A DNA stretch of 64,000 nucleotides from Coptis chinensis. Taxonomy: Eukaryota > Streptophyta > Magnoliopsida > Ranunculales > Ranunculaceae. The notes beneath the pieces are model-generated. The model did no database searches, was not told where the DNA came from, and worked only from the letters and a program-made list of their open reading frames with translations. Shown piece by piece: positions 47,801-60,700 of the stretch. The stretch is from positions 36,014,001 to 36,078,000 of the forward strand of contig CM027380.1 in NCBI GenBank assembly GCA_015680905.1, written 5' to 3'. The number at the start of each line of letters is the position of its first letter. The stretch's first letter is position 1. The translations under genes and the position numbers were made by a program.

Positions 47801-48942
47801 AGTATTTATATGAGTTTAAACTTTGTTGTACTTATCAGAATTAATCCCTTTTGTCTATCTGAAATTAGGGGTATTTAGGCTTTGGTCCTATTTATAGTAG
47901 CGATATTATGCTTTAGTCCTAAAATTAATCAAACGTGTGAGACGCACGTGCAAGGGTATTCTAGGTATTAAGCAAAATACAAGACAGTCAACGAGTTTGA
48001 CTACCAAAAGTTGGACTAAAGTCTAATTTCCAACTATAAATAGGACCAAAACCTAAATACTCCTACATAAATATGTGCCCCCCCCCTTCCCCCCTTTAAG
48101 GTGAGGCCCCCACCAGCTGTCTCACCTACATATAGGGTGAGCCGGCCGATTATTACTACATGTCTACATTATAGATGTTAGGAGGAATCCATTTTTTCTA
48201 CAATTTTCTCAATGCTTAGTTTGCTTCTGGCCAAATAAAAGACTGCCATGTGGTCATTGTAACGGAACCAAGAGTTGTAAATACGTTATCTAAGACCATT
48301 AATACTGAGTAGTTGAGAATGCTCCCAGTGACCCACGTCAGCCCCCCTTTTTTCTCTCAAACTGACACATTAGATTTTACTTAAAAAAATGAATTCTACG
48401 CTATTTTTTGGCGATTTCAATTGTTCGTAGCCCAAAATACATAAAATCTCAAAATGGATAAGTAGATAAAAATCTTTCTTAAATCTTATTTCTATTCTTA
48501 AATCTTATCTCCATTCTTAAACACACGAAGTAAAGTGCCCAAATATGGGCTTCTTCTTCACCTCTCTCAATTTCTTCTACTTGGTACCTTCAAAATTCGA
48601 GCGATGGCACTTCAAATAATTTCGATAAGGCAAGTTTAAGTTTTTTTTTTTGAATTTCGGTTAAGTCATTTTTCTATTGATATATAAGAGAAAATAGTTG
48701 TATCAAATGACTTTTGCTGATTTACGGACCTCAATTAGAATGGTAGAAGATGGCATCGGCACTTTGTATCGTGTCTTGATGGGGCAGACTATCTGATTGA
48801 TAATCTTTTATTTGTGTTTTCTTTGGATATGGTACCATTGATTATGTGAGATTCTTTTATCAGAATTTTATTTGTTATGTTTTTAATGTTTGAATGTTTG
48901 AATGTGCTATTGCTTATATATATAATGCCTTTGAGTTGGTTC
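47801..48942. other. Intergenic sequence, no supported gene
   Basis: AT-rich. Contains a short C-run (about 48078-48098) and a two-copy short repeat near 48470-48520 (CTTAAATCTTAT). No coding signal recognised. Confidence 0.5.
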
Positions 48943-49257
48943 TTAACTCTTGTTTAGAATGAGTAAAATGTCTTTGTGTTCTTCCGTGTTTATTTGGTTT
49001 TGTAGCTCCATCTTGGCTTCAACTTCTCTAGCTTTTCTTCGTTCCTCGGCTATCTCCTTCTCCTCTTTAGTCCTAGCCGAGCCCTGCATGTATTTTTCAC
49101 AACAAGTAATTAATAGACCAGTATTTGTACATATAAAGCATCAATACTTGAATTTAAGGATTAAAATAACCTTCTCTTCAACTTTGGCTTTGTAAATTTT
49201 GGCATGTTCTTGAGCAGAACTTGCAACATTGCTAACCTTCTCTTTGACAGGATGCAT
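48943..49257 (-). CDS. Small LEA_1 (group 1 late embryogenesis abundant-like) protein, two exons
   Basis: Exon 1 is 49257-49171 (29 codons from ATG) and exon 2 is 49083-48943 (46 codons plus TAA), with the intron starting GTTATT and ending ATGCAG. The predicted 75 residues are strongly charged and lack membrane segments. The match to PF03760 (LEA_1) is clear: MHPVKEKVSNVASSAQEHAK, then TKEEKEIAEERRKAREVEAK. Family members are intrinsically disordered proteins that protect other proteins and membranes during drying. The usual length is 90-160 residues; the C-terminal tail here is short and diverges after MELQNQ, so it may be a truncated copy. The intron position and open frame argue that it may still be intact. 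An in-frame exon further upstream cannot be excluded. Confidence 0.7.
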
Positions 49258-49418
49258 TTCTCTTCTGAAAATTGTTTAAATCAGCACAGTATGGACAAGT
49301 AGAATGCATAGGTTTGAGTTGATTATGATCTTAACGGGACTGCTGAACTCCCCACCAAAGAAGAACTCAGGGTTTTTGTCTATAGGAAATATGTAGTTGT
49401 ATCTGAGAAGATATTTCG

Positions 49419-49697
49419 ATGGCGAAAGATGGTGATGAAATGGACTTTGATGGGGATTCAGTTGATAGAGGATCCGAGTTTTTCGAGCCAAGTGAATTTG
49501 ATGGAACATCAGATAGTGATAGCTCGGAGAACACAACATCTGATAGTGATTCGGATATTGATGATGAGATGGCAGAATTATATTGAAGGAATTGGGGGTA
49601 GCTATGATATGGTTGATGCAAATTTATTGTTGGAACATGCATTGGGTCTTTCGGATGATGAGAGTTCGCCGGGAGCGATGGTGACAAGAGGTTGGTA
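49419..49697 (+). pseudogene. Unidentified acidic, serine/aspartate-rich ORF
   Basis: An ATG-initiated frame of 55 codons (MAKDGDEMDFDGDSVDRGSE onward, with SDSDSSENTTSDSDSDIDDE) stops at 49586. The next 110 bases in another frame continue plausibly (VDANLLLEHALGLSDDESS), as if one frame change split a longer acidic protein. No family recognised; a nuclear or transposon-derived protein is possible. Confidence 0.35.
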
Positions 49698-50867
49698 AAG
49701 TTGGGGTGTATCTTGCTTTCCATGGTAAACTATTTATAGCCGAGTTTAGTAAGCTTCCATCTAAAGAGTCAATTTTTAAACCAACCCATTGGTTTTTCAT
49801 TTGCAGTGTATCCAAGTTTGATCCAAAGAATCGAAAAAGCAAAGTTCAAAGGCAAAGAAAGATTACGGCCTTACACTACCTACTTTGCGAGGCTTTGATT
49901 CTTTGAAGTAGATGCAGATAAAGGTGTTGTAGCCAAATGAACTCCAAAGCCACCTTTGCCTTCTTTTCCTTTTTTGCCTTCGATTGCGTTCTATCTCTAC
50001 GAATAGCAACAAAAACATGTCTCCACACAGATCAAAATCACATGAATCGAGACAATGGAAGCAAACTTGGCTAAAACGCGCGACATATCTTGGGCCAAAA
50101 ATTTCATTTGACAAGAAACACTAATGCCAAACCAAATTATGAATAATGAATTTTGGCATATTCATATATTGTGTGTGAGACTCTTCCCTTGGTTGACGAA
50201 CACGAGAGAAATCAAAGTCGGTGCTTTATGACCATGCACCTAAAATTATTGTTGCAAGCTTGAACATTCTAAGCCCTCGGACATGAACAGTATGAAAGTG
50301 CTTAATCGATAGATTATTAAGTGTGCCAAAATGACAAAGATTATCGAGCCAAGTTGGGCCTTTGTGTTATTCGTTTAGCATAACAGTTTGATCAAGTTCA
50401 CATGATTCTGCAAAGAAGGTAACAAAAGAACGTTTGATACAAACAAAAATCAATGCATTTTCCTTTTGAAATAAACTTGTAGCACTGGTCAAAAAGCACA
50501 AAAAGGACGGTTGTCTTATTAGGGCATGTAAGGTTTACTTCTCTTTGATAAAGTATTAAACCATGTGCTGTGAGGGGGAAGAGCCTCCTCAAAGCTTTAA
50601 AGGAATTTTGTTTGTGACTTCCCGTTGTCTCCCCAAGGCAAGCTGTAGATTTGAATAATATAAATCATTTTGTTCAATCAAATGCGAGCGGATAAATTTA
50701 AACTAAGACAAAAGAACATAAATATGATTGAACAACTAAACCAAATTAAAGGTGCAGGCAACCGAAGAATGAAATCACAAATGAAAGATTCAACACAGAG
50801 AGAATGCTAACAAGTAACTCTGACCAATAGTATTTAAACGAATAAAAGTATCAAAAGAAAAACTCAC
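49698..50867. other. Intergenic sequence, no supported gene
   Basis: Several short open frames but none with recognisable content. An acceptor-like TTTTTCATTTGCAG precedes a lysine/arginine-rich piece at about 49804-49870. Confidence 0.45.
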
Positions 50868-51240
50868 CAACAGTTTCTTGGTTTCTTGATCTCGAATCCG
50901 TTCTATCTCGGCCTTTCGGCCTTTGCAGTCTCCCTCCCGACCGAAGTAGAAACAAAGACGCATAAGAATGATTTGTTGGCATAGCTCTTCTACAGGATCA
51001 TCTTCTGACTTTTCATCCTCTGTTGCGTTAGTTGAAGGTGTACGAAGTGTCAAACCCTCAAGGGATAGCCTCTGTGCAAGCCTCTCCCACTGTGTTTGAA
51101 CTATATCACGGGCTTCCTCTGCTTGAATATGTTCCTACTCCGCTTTCACACACGATGCTTTAATGTTGGGATTTCAGACCAACATGCTATCACATTTGCT
51201 GCATGATTGGCCTGTGAAGGTCTAAAGCCTTTCATTGCCA
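50868..51240 (-). pseudogene. Unidentified host-like gene fragment (one exon with donor)
   Basis: The minus-strand reading gives a well-composed exon: [20 protein letters not shown], then DDPVEELCQQIILMRLCFYF and KGRKAEIERIRDQETKKLL. It ends at a good donor (GTGAGT). Upstream of a TAG at about 51134 is [20 protein letters not shown] in a compatible region. Composition and the splice site suggest a captured or decayed host gene; I do not recognise the family. Confidence 0.45.
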
Positions 51241-51589
51241 TCTACTCATCATTTTTGCAGAGAGTTATAAGCGAGGGCATTTTTCATTTTTAGTATTAAC
51301 TTCTTCTTTAGACATGATCTTATTGCTAAATATGGAGTTAATCTCTAACGTAAAAAAATAAATATTGTAGCTTATAACTCACGACAATGGGAGATCCTTT
51401 GTAGCATATATTTAACTTCAGTTTCTTTTAACCAAATGAATATTATATTCTTGGTTCTTCAGAAACTTGCCTTAATCTGCGGAATCTCAAGAGTTTCTTT
51501 TAATAGCCGAAACATATTCTGTCCTTCTGACATGACCATGGAAGAGAGGTGACGTTGTTTATGATCTGAACTGATTTCTACCTTTTAGA

Positions 51590-51790
51590 ATCTAACATTA
51601 TGCAGTCTGCAAGACCTACATCAATAGCCCTCTGCATGACACTCCCTTGGTCGTCTATGATCATACCTCAAAACCATATCTATCAGCCATAACAGAACCA
51701 TCTGCATTCACTTTTACAGCCCCAGGTAGTAACTTATGTTTGAAATTTGTTTGTACCCAGTATCCCCAAATTATCCAAAAAGAGGATACT
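51590..51790 (-). pseudogene. RNase H-like fragment (LINE or host RVT_3 type)
   Basis: The minus strand reads PGAVKVNADGSVMADRYGFE, then after a frame change GMIIDDQGSVMQRAIDVGLA. The VKVNADGS block with a following G-x-x-x-x-D-x-G is the start of plant RVT_3 RNase H domains. Too short and shifted to be functional. Confidence 0.6.
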
Positions 51791-54700
51791 TTAGTAGCAA
51801 AATTGTGTCGTACTTTCCTTAGTTCCTTCAAAGATATTCAAAGTAGATCTTCATGTCCTTAATTCTGCTACAAACAATCATGTCAGCTGGTTGTGATTTA
51901 CTGCAGAATAGTAAAATTTTTATTAATACACAATCATAAGCCTTCATTCTTAACATGTCATTTACTAGGTCCTAGCCTTAGCTCGACAAGACGCTCACTC
52001 TCAGTCCCAGGTACCACTAAGATAGCCTATTATTGTTTTTCGTGAACCCTGCTGCTTGCCCCAAAAGATGTATTCGAATAACTATTAGTACATTTTGCTT
52101 TCTCCAAGATTCACGACGACGCAACCGCAACACATCAACACCACGGGTAGAATTTGATCGGATATTAGTGCTGTGAAGTCACTGAAGTTGATACATGTTT
52201 CTGTTTTTATATTTCATATGAGCAACCTTGATTTGTTTTATCGATGCACTACCATAGTCCTTAAGTGCGTTGATTAGCGTGATTAGGGTATTCTATAAGA
52301 TAGTAGATAGTACTTTCTTTTCCATCTAGGAATTTTGATCGCATGTACTCATGCGTGTTTCTAGAACCGGAACAGCTCATGATAAAGGTTGTTTGGTACT
52401 TAAGTTCAACTATGAATTAAGACTTAATTATATGCCACAACAAGGTGATGCAAGCACGAGACCGCCGGACATGTTATTCTCAACGACTTAATGTGTTTCA
52501 CTTCAGAGTTCAGATAAAAGCGGATCGTAAGGACATAAGTATTACGTAACATGCATTTAAGTGAGGATTAGAGTTCATTACTTTCGAAAACTAATGGTCT
52601 TCGCTTCGAGAAAATTATGTGGCGTAAGAAGTGGATTCATTATTATATCAATGACAAAGGGTAGCGGACTTGCGGTGATGAGGGCCTCTTCATATTGATT
52701 GAGAATTATTGAAGCTCCATGTATTGTTAAGTCAATATGCTTTTAGTTTAATGAGACCTGACAATGTACATGTTTTGAGGATGCAAAGATGTTATACATT
52801 TTCCTAAATTACCCACACTCAACCCATAAAGATGATTGATATACAATAGGTCATTGATATAAAGATTTTAGAAACATTAGAAATATGCCAAACGCATCAC
52901 AAGTTCACAACTTGTGAAAATTTACACTTCAAATAATCACCATCTGCTCGACCATTTTTTTTCATAAACAAAACAAACATGTTTACAACATTCAAAGGCT
53001 TTTCGGAGGTAGGAGAGGGCACATTCAGATTTCACATTCAAAAGCTAAAAAACCAAACCGGTCCTTAACTCTAAATTTCGGACAAGCCACGGATAAATGA
53101 GAAACACATTGCATTCAGAGGCTAAAAAACCAAACGGCCTCTGACTCTAATTTTTTGACACGCCTATAGATAAATGAGACGGTATTCATAACAACATACC
53201 CTTCCAAGTGACTAGAGAATAATATCACAACTACAATTACATTCAGATGGCAAATATTTGTGTGGTACAAATGTGACTTATCTTAGCCCAACCCGGTCTC
53301 GAAAATAACTGCCTCAAAGACAAGCTCTTAAAGTTGCATCTACTTCGAAAGACTATAGAATTCAGCTATCATGTATAACAGTTTCCTGAAGTAGTCCTAA
53401 GTACAAGGAATTGAAGAAGCAAATGTCAATCTTCAAAGCAGGTAACCTGAATTATGAGATTGACTTGGAAATCTAAAGAAATTACATTTTTGTTGTGATA
53501 ACTATTATTTGTCTCAATACTTCAATATTGCAAATGGTGCAATATAGTGTACAAACAAACATTCATTGTCACCTATATCATGATATTTATCTAGATTTGA
53601 AATTGACATCGATTTGTCTTTTCGCTTCACGATGCATCGACCCGAGAAAAAATATACGCATTACATGTACTAGATCATGGTTATCAATATACATATATTA
53701 TTTATTTAAGTGGACTTTAGGCTTTTGAGTCATTAGCTATCTATGTAGCAAGTCCGGCCATAGGCCGGGCCAAATGGCTAGTTAATGACAATGATAGTGG
53801 GCAAAAGACAAATTTAGCTTCGTCAGCCTCACTCAGTTGTCAATTAGCTTTTCTATATAAACACAAGGCCCACCATAAAGCAATTCTTGATGGAAAGAAA
53901 ATGGTATGCATTTGTGCACCTTTCACACCCGAAATTTCACCCAAAGGAGTTTTTTTTTTTTTTTTTTTGCCCAAAGGAGCTTCATTCCTCACGGCATTTG
54001 CAAATTATATTTCCCCAAATTATGATAACAACATTTTTCCAAATAAAACCATAAAACTAATTAAAAGATAGGTATAACCAAAATAGTAATAGTAATAGTA
54101 ATAGTAATACTAATAATAATAATAATAATAATAATAAACTAATCTAAAATATAACTAACTTACTTCTAATTGTTGACTACTTTTAATACATTTTTTATCA
54201 TCACGTAAATTTATAATAATAAGTAATAATAATTTTTACATGTGTATGGTGTTTATCCTAATTCGAATGTCATGGCCTATCCTTTTTACTGACCCATTTC
54301 CTCATCCCCACTTCTAGGGAGTGATTGGCTTGCAGACACTGTTCTACAAAACACTAGGTGATTCTCGTGCGGTGGGAGAGCGTCTAGCCTAAGTGTCGCG
54401 GACACACTTGGGCCCAATGTGTGTTGTGCGTCACTTGAGCGTATTTATCCCCAAGCAAGCCTATTATTCGGGCGAGTAGTGTTAACTAGCAGTCGTTCAC
54501 ATAAGCAATAATTGAATCACAATTGTACAAAGAGAGCGGAAGCAGTAAGTAAGAAGACAACAATTTATAAGAAGGCAACAAAAATAACTTTCATTTGAGT
54601 AATCACTACTACAATTGTGGCAAGCGAATGCAATAATATTGGTTGTAGAGGATGCTTGCTATTTCCCTATATATATGTCAAAACTATTTTTCCAGTAGAA

Positions 54701-54941
54701 TCATAAGGGAACATAAACCCAGGTGTGAAGTTGTGTCACACGTAACATCTAGCTCGGTGCTCCGATTGAGGTGTTCTTCGATTCTATTTGGGGTCTTTAA
54801 ACATATATACTACAAAATGAGCACGAAGTTCAGAGCACCTTGACCATTTTTTGCATTGACTCTAATTGACTTTTGTTGACTTTGACCCATTATTATAACA
54901 TTACTCAGTATTACACACTATTAGACTAGAACTAGTACATT
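51791..54941. other. Intergenic sequence, no supported gene
   Basis: AT-rich. Two diverged copies of a segment containing AGCTAAAAAACCAAACCGG or similar lie at about 53040-53180. A trinucleotide microsatellite is at 54083-54136 and a T-run is near 53949-53967. No coding signal recognised. Confidence 0.5.
54083..54136. repeat. AGTAAT/AAT microsatellite
   Basis: ATAGTAATAGTAATAGTAAT grading into a pure AAT run. Confidence 0.92.
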
Positions 54942-54958
54942 CACTACTAAAAAAAAGG
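54942..54958 (+). repeat. CACTA left terminal inverted repeat
   Basis: CACTACTAAAAAAAAGG, the canonical terminal sequence of plant CACTA elements. Confidence 0.85.
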
Positions 54959-55033
54959 CTTTTTATGACGGCTATTTTTTTTCTACCATGACGATTTCCG
55001 TATAACCCGTCATTATTTCTATCTCACAATTAA

Positions 55034-55265
55034 TTTTATGACGCTTGATGTCAAATGTTGACGGTTATAGGTTAGGCGTCATAAATATATGTGACGTTTT
55101 TTTATCAATGTGTCAAATTAGTGACTAACAATTGTATATTTACCGTTCATTTTATGACGCATGATGTTAATGTTGACTGTTATAGGCTAGCCGTCATAAA
55201 TAATTTTGACATTTTTTATCAATGTGTCAAGTTTGGTGTCTAATTTATGAGTTCATTTTCACAAA
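55034..55265 (+). repeat. CACTA subterminal repeats
   Basis: Two copies about 116 bp apart of a segment starting TTTTATGACGC and containing TGTTGAC, GGTTATAGG and GCCGTCATAAAT-like motifs. They resemble the short, clustered transposase-binding repeats found just inside CACTA ends. Confidence 0.75.
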
Positions 55266-55379
55266 CGTCAAGTAAAAAATTGTCTAACTTTTTCCTTCCA
55301 CCATTACGGGTGTTTAATTAATTGTTTAACCATTTGGGAGCAATTAAAAACGAACTCCTTGGAACTGATTGGTCGAGTG

Positions 55380-55746
55380 CATGGCCAAAAATATCGCTGA
55401 GATATCCGATATCTCGCCGATATATCTCGGTAAATTGGTACACCGATATCGATATTTCCGACATATATCCACCGAATATTGAACCCTTTTTTTTTCTGAG
55501 ATATATCGGAATTTCCGATATGAAACTTTATATCTCCGATATAATTGATATTTCCGATATAATCGATATATATCGGTTGACTTTTTGACCATTGTTAAAT
55601 ATAAATCCGATATTTCCAATATATTTCCGATATTATATTTCCGATATTTTAAATAGTTTGGACTGGTCACCAAAAAAATTGATATATCCGATATATCTCG
55701 GTTTTTGGGTACACTGATATATTAACCGATATCGATATTTTGGGCC
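55380..55746. mobile_element. MITE inserted in the CACTA left region, probable Mutator type
   Basis: Flanked by TTGGTCGAGTG on both sides (55369-55379 and 55747-55757), an 11-bp direct repeat. The ends (GGCCAAAAATATCG and CGATATTTTGGGCC-like) are inverted. The interior is full of CCGATAT and ATATCGG motifs. A target duplication of 9-11 bp points to a MULE-derived MITE. Confidence 0.8.
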
Positions 55747-55757
55747 TTGGTCGAGTG

Positions 55758-57687
55758 AACCGTCAATAAAAATAATTAGGTTAAGTCTCGGGTCAATAAT
55801 AAATACCCAATTCTTAATAACCGAACTTCTTTTTTTTTTTTTGGTAACTCAATAACCAAACTTCCCAAATAATGAAAACACTGAATCCCTATCTAATACC
55901 GAAGGTAATAAAATTGATATGGAGAAAGGATTTCCCCTCTCAACATATATACAACGCGCGCTTACTAATCTAATTCCCGGATTCTCCTCAACCCTAACAT
56001 TTTATTATCGTAAGTTGTCAAATTGGGATTGGAGATTGGTTGCCGCGATAAAGAGGTAAATATTCCCCTTCACTCTGATTATTAGGGATTCGCTTTGGAA
56101 ACCCTAGCATAGTATCTCAATTATATATAAATTTAAATGTCTGCATCTTTTAACTTATCTTGCATTTCAGAATCAGAATCGTAGCAGTGTTAGTGTTCTC
56201 TTAGCGTCGAACTTGGAGTGGAGTGCGTTGCTTTTGGAAGGAAGTGATTTCTTATTAGCAAGTAAGATTTTATGTTTGTTTTTTTGTTATCTGTTAAGCA
56301 TTCTATAAAGGTTTTATAATGCTGTTTTGATTTAAAATTTCATCAAATAGGGTGTTTGGAATTTGTTTAAAGGTATTATCTATACATTACCTGTTTTGGC
56401 TGCAATCTTGTTTAACACGTATCTAGATTGCTTTAGTGATTCTTTTTGGGTACTCAACTGGATGCTTATTGCTGATGTTTTTTTCTGTTGGTTTGTTTGT
56501 AAAACTCTTCTGAACCATGCCATAGTTTCTGAAGGATGTTTTAACATTATATTTTTAATTAGGGTTCAGAATTTGGTGGGCGGGAGGGGAGGGGGGGGGG
56601 GGTTTGGCGCCGGGAGGTGGGGTCTAATTACTGACATGACTAATTAAGAGATGAAAACCAAACAAGCTCACACTGCAAGTGTGAAACAATGAATTAAATA
56701 TATTACCATAAATTTTGGTATACAATAGACAATTGATCAAGTTGAACATTTTCTTTCCATGGCATCTCTCTTTATTCGGCAATTTGTGCGAGAAAATCAA
56801 TGGTTTGCAATCTGAAATCAGCACAGCTTACAACATTCCAATAGAGTCTATATGAAGTAGTAATAGCTTGGCAACGAAACCATAAGATCAGATAATAAAT
56901 TTAGTTTACTCCCACATTTTTGCCTTACTTTATTTCTCTTCTTTTCTTTTTTATATCCTTTCTTTTTTCGTTTCTCCTTTTCTTACATTTCCTAAACGGT
57001 AAAGAAGCAATTTATAAACAAGTAGGTCATGACGAGCTACTTTGGAGAGAATGTAACAGCCAAACAAGCCAACCAATGCAAGCAAACATGCATATGAAAC
57101 AAGTGCACTAACAACATTACAACAGATAGAACGGCTAATCCTTTTCTTATTCATTGGGCTTTTCATCCATAATTGATACCTTGTTTTTTTAATGATGCTA
57201 ACTTCACGAAAAGTGAAAAACTGATCAGAAAAAATATTCCATTGATTTGAGTTTTCCTGAAGCTGATCAGACTAACATTTTCAAACGGGTTGAAGCTCGA
57301 CTCAAGTAAAGGCTCACTGAATGTACCTTCTAAGATGTTGAGGAGAGGCAATTTTCTCACAAAGGACTTTCGTCATTAAAACCCCCCAAAACAAGCTTCT
57401 TCCAAAGATGAGAGGCATGGCCTTCTGAAACTTTAGACTGAGTCATACCCTCTTGAAACAGTTGACTAAGCCACACACCTTTTGGGTAAAAGTCAGGGTA
57501 TGACTCATGAGCTTATTTGTGTTCAGTTGCCTACTGGAAAGTAGTAGTGATACAAAAATTAGAACACTTTTATGGTGCCTATGAGAATACATAGTAATAG
57601 AGAAGAATAAAATCACTAATAGATTTAATGATCTTGAAGCGATTATTTTTATGTTTTTTTTCTTAACGAAAAAAGTGCAAAATTTGG
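55758..57687 (+). other. CACTA 5' leader and introns, no separate gene
   Basis: Between the left end and the tnp2 start. A possible leader exon and donor (GATAAAGAGGTAAATATTCC) is at about 56047-56066. A G-run with GGGCGGGAGGGGAGGG lies at about 56578-56612. Short frames here show no family signature. Confidence 0.5.
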
Positions 57688-57723
57688 GTGTTTTCAGGAT
57701 TTTTGTGTCATACTCGATTCGAA

Positions 57724-60700
57724 ATGGACAAATTGTGGATGTCCAAGGATAGGCTAACAGATGAATATATTGTAGGGGTTAAGAATTTTCTTCTGTTTGC
57801 AAATCCAACAGAGAGCAAGACCATTCTCATAAGATGTCCATGCAAACACTGTGTGAATCTTTGTGAGTTTACTCAAAAGGAGGTTAGAAACCACCTTTTT
57901 GAATCTGGTATCGACCAACACTATACTAGCTGGATATATCACGGGGAGCAAAGTCATAATGCAGCCCCTTCTAGTGTCGATGGAAATGAAGACCATCAAG
58001 ATTATCACAATATGGAAACTCCAGAAGATCACGACAAGTACAAAAAACTTGCTAGATCTTTGGGCGTGACCAATTCACCGGTGATCCTGTAAAGTTTGAA
58101 CAATTGCTCCAAGATGCTGAGAAACTATTATATGAAGGGTGTACAAAGTTTACCAAGTTATCAATGGTGGTTAAACTATTCAATCTAAAAGCCAAAGGTG
58201 GGTCGTCAGACAAGACTTTTTCAGAGTTACTGAAATTGTTTGGAGAGGTGCTTCCGGACGGTCATTTACTACCGTCCTCACTGAATAAGGTCAAGAAGAC
58301 ATTGTCCGTTTATGGAATGAAGTATGAAAAGATACATGCATGTCTTAACGACTGCATCCTGTACAGAGGTGACGAGTATAAGGATCTTACTGTGTGTCCT
58401 ACTTGTGGAGCATCAAGATATAAGGAGAATAAAAATATGACCGAGACAAGTAAAGGTGTGCCTGCAAAAGTTTTGTGGTATTTTCCACCCATCCCAAGGT
58501 TCAAAAAGATGTCTCAGTCTGTGCAAACAGCTAAGGATTTGACATGGCATGCTGATGCAAGAGAAGTTGATGACAAATTGCGTCACCCAGCAGATTCCCC
58601 AGCATGGAAGACTGTAGATTGCATGTGGCCAGAGTTTGCAGCAGATTCACGAAATCTGCGTCTTGCACTCTCCACAGATGGTGTCAATCCACACGGTTCT
58701 ATGAGTAGTAGGTATAGTTGTTGGCTAGTTATGTTGATCACTTACAACCTTCCACCATGGTTGTGTGTGAAGAGAAAGTTTATGATGCTTACATTGTTGA
58801 TATCAGGTCCACGACAACTAGGGAATGATATTGATGTGTACTTGAGGCCCTTGATTGACGACTTAAAATTTTTATGGAATACTGGGGTCGATGCTTACCG
58901 ACATGAATCCTTTACATTGAGAGTTGTGCTAATGTGGACAATAAATGATTTTCCCACGCTTGGTAACCTATCTGGCTGTTGCGTTAAAGGATATTATGCT
59001 TGTCCAATATGCGGTGAGAATACACCTTCACTCAGACTGAAGCATTCTAAGAAGATTGTATACATGTCCACTAGAAGATTCCTCCCAAAGAACCACCCTT
59101 ACAGAAAGCAGAAGATGTTTAACGGTAAACAAGAGTTTCGATCACAACCAGAACCATTAACCGGTGAGAAAGTAAAAGAAAAGGTTAAACTGCTTAATAT
59201 TTCTTGGGGGAAAAAAGTTAAGAATGTAACTGTGAAGAATTTAGCAAAACCAAAAGGGCGGAAAGAAGTTAGGTAACGAAAATTGAAGAAGTCAATGGGT
59301 AAAAGGAAGCGACAGGGTGCAGAGAAAAAGGCAAAGACGTCAACCACATCAGCAAGGGTTGATAATGGAGTCGATGATATTTTGAAATGTTGGAAAAAGT
59401 CTTCAATATTTTTTAAACTGGACTATTGGGAGTATTTGCCTGTTAGACACAGCTTGGATGTCATGCATATTGAGAAGAATGTTTGTGACAACATTATTAG
59501 TACATTGCTTAACATTCCTTTCAAAACAAAGGATACTATTAACGGTCGTCTTGATCTTGAGGAGATGGGAAGGGCGGAGTTGGCACCAAAGATAGGTAAA
59601 AGTAAAACTTTCCTACCTCGAGCTTGTTTTACATTATCTAGGGATGAAAAAAGAAGAGTTTGCCTAACATTGCATGAGCTGAAAGTCCCCGAAGGATACT
59701 CTTCTAATTTCAAGCCTCGTGTTTCAATGGATGATCTAAAATTGCAAGGGCTGAAGTCGCACGATTGCCACGTTTTGATGCAACAGTTGCTTCCTGTGGC
59801 AATACGATATGTCTTGCCAAAGCGTGTGAGATATGCAATTGTCAGGTTGTGTTTCTTCTTCAGTGCACTTTGTGCAAAAGTAATAGATGTGCAGCAGTTG
59901 AGTCAAATTCAAAGGGATGTTGTTGTCACCGTATGTATGCTGGAAAAATACTTTCCCCCGTCATTCTTTGATATCATGGTTCATCTCACGATTCATCTTG
60001 TTAGAGAGGTGAAGCTTTGTGGTCCAGTTTTCTTCTGATGGATGTACCCATTTGAGAGGTAAACCAACTTATTGAGCTTTCCTTTATCCTTGGTTAGGTA
60101 TGACATAGTAAGCATTATCGTTACCATTTTCCCATTGACATGTCTTAGGTACATGGTGGTGCTGAAGGGTTATGTACGAAACCGCAATCGTCCAGAAGGT
60201 TGCATTGCTGAAAATTATATTGCAGAGGAAGCAATTGAGTTTTGCAGTGAATTCTTATTTGACTTGGATGCAATTGGTGTTCCTCCCAATTGTAAAATCA
60301 CTCCTGATGATATGTTGGTGGAGGGAGTTACCCCTGTAGGGGGTTCTGCTGCTGAAGTTGATAGTACTACCTTGGAGCAAGCGCGTCTTTATGTGTTGCA
60401 CAACACAGGAGTTGTTGAGCCTTACATAGGGTAAAATATGTTGATAGTTTACTTCCATTCTTCCATTGGTTTAGAATTCCTATAGCTAAATGTGAGATTG
60501 CTTTCGGTAACTAAATAGGGAGCACACGGACTGCCTGAAGAAAATCCACCCCCGTCAGTCAAAGAAACCAACATGGTTACAAGAAGAACACAATCGTACC
60601 TTTAGTGATTGGCTTAAAGAAAGGGTACAATTAAGCAATTCTAAAGTACCATTTCTTCTGTAAACTCCATTTAATCATTACTAACTCTTATAAGAACACA

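Noticed and set aside
55322-55673. Tyrosine/isoleucine-rich open frames on both strands
   Set aside because: They are translations of the CCGATAT-type repeats of a MITE.
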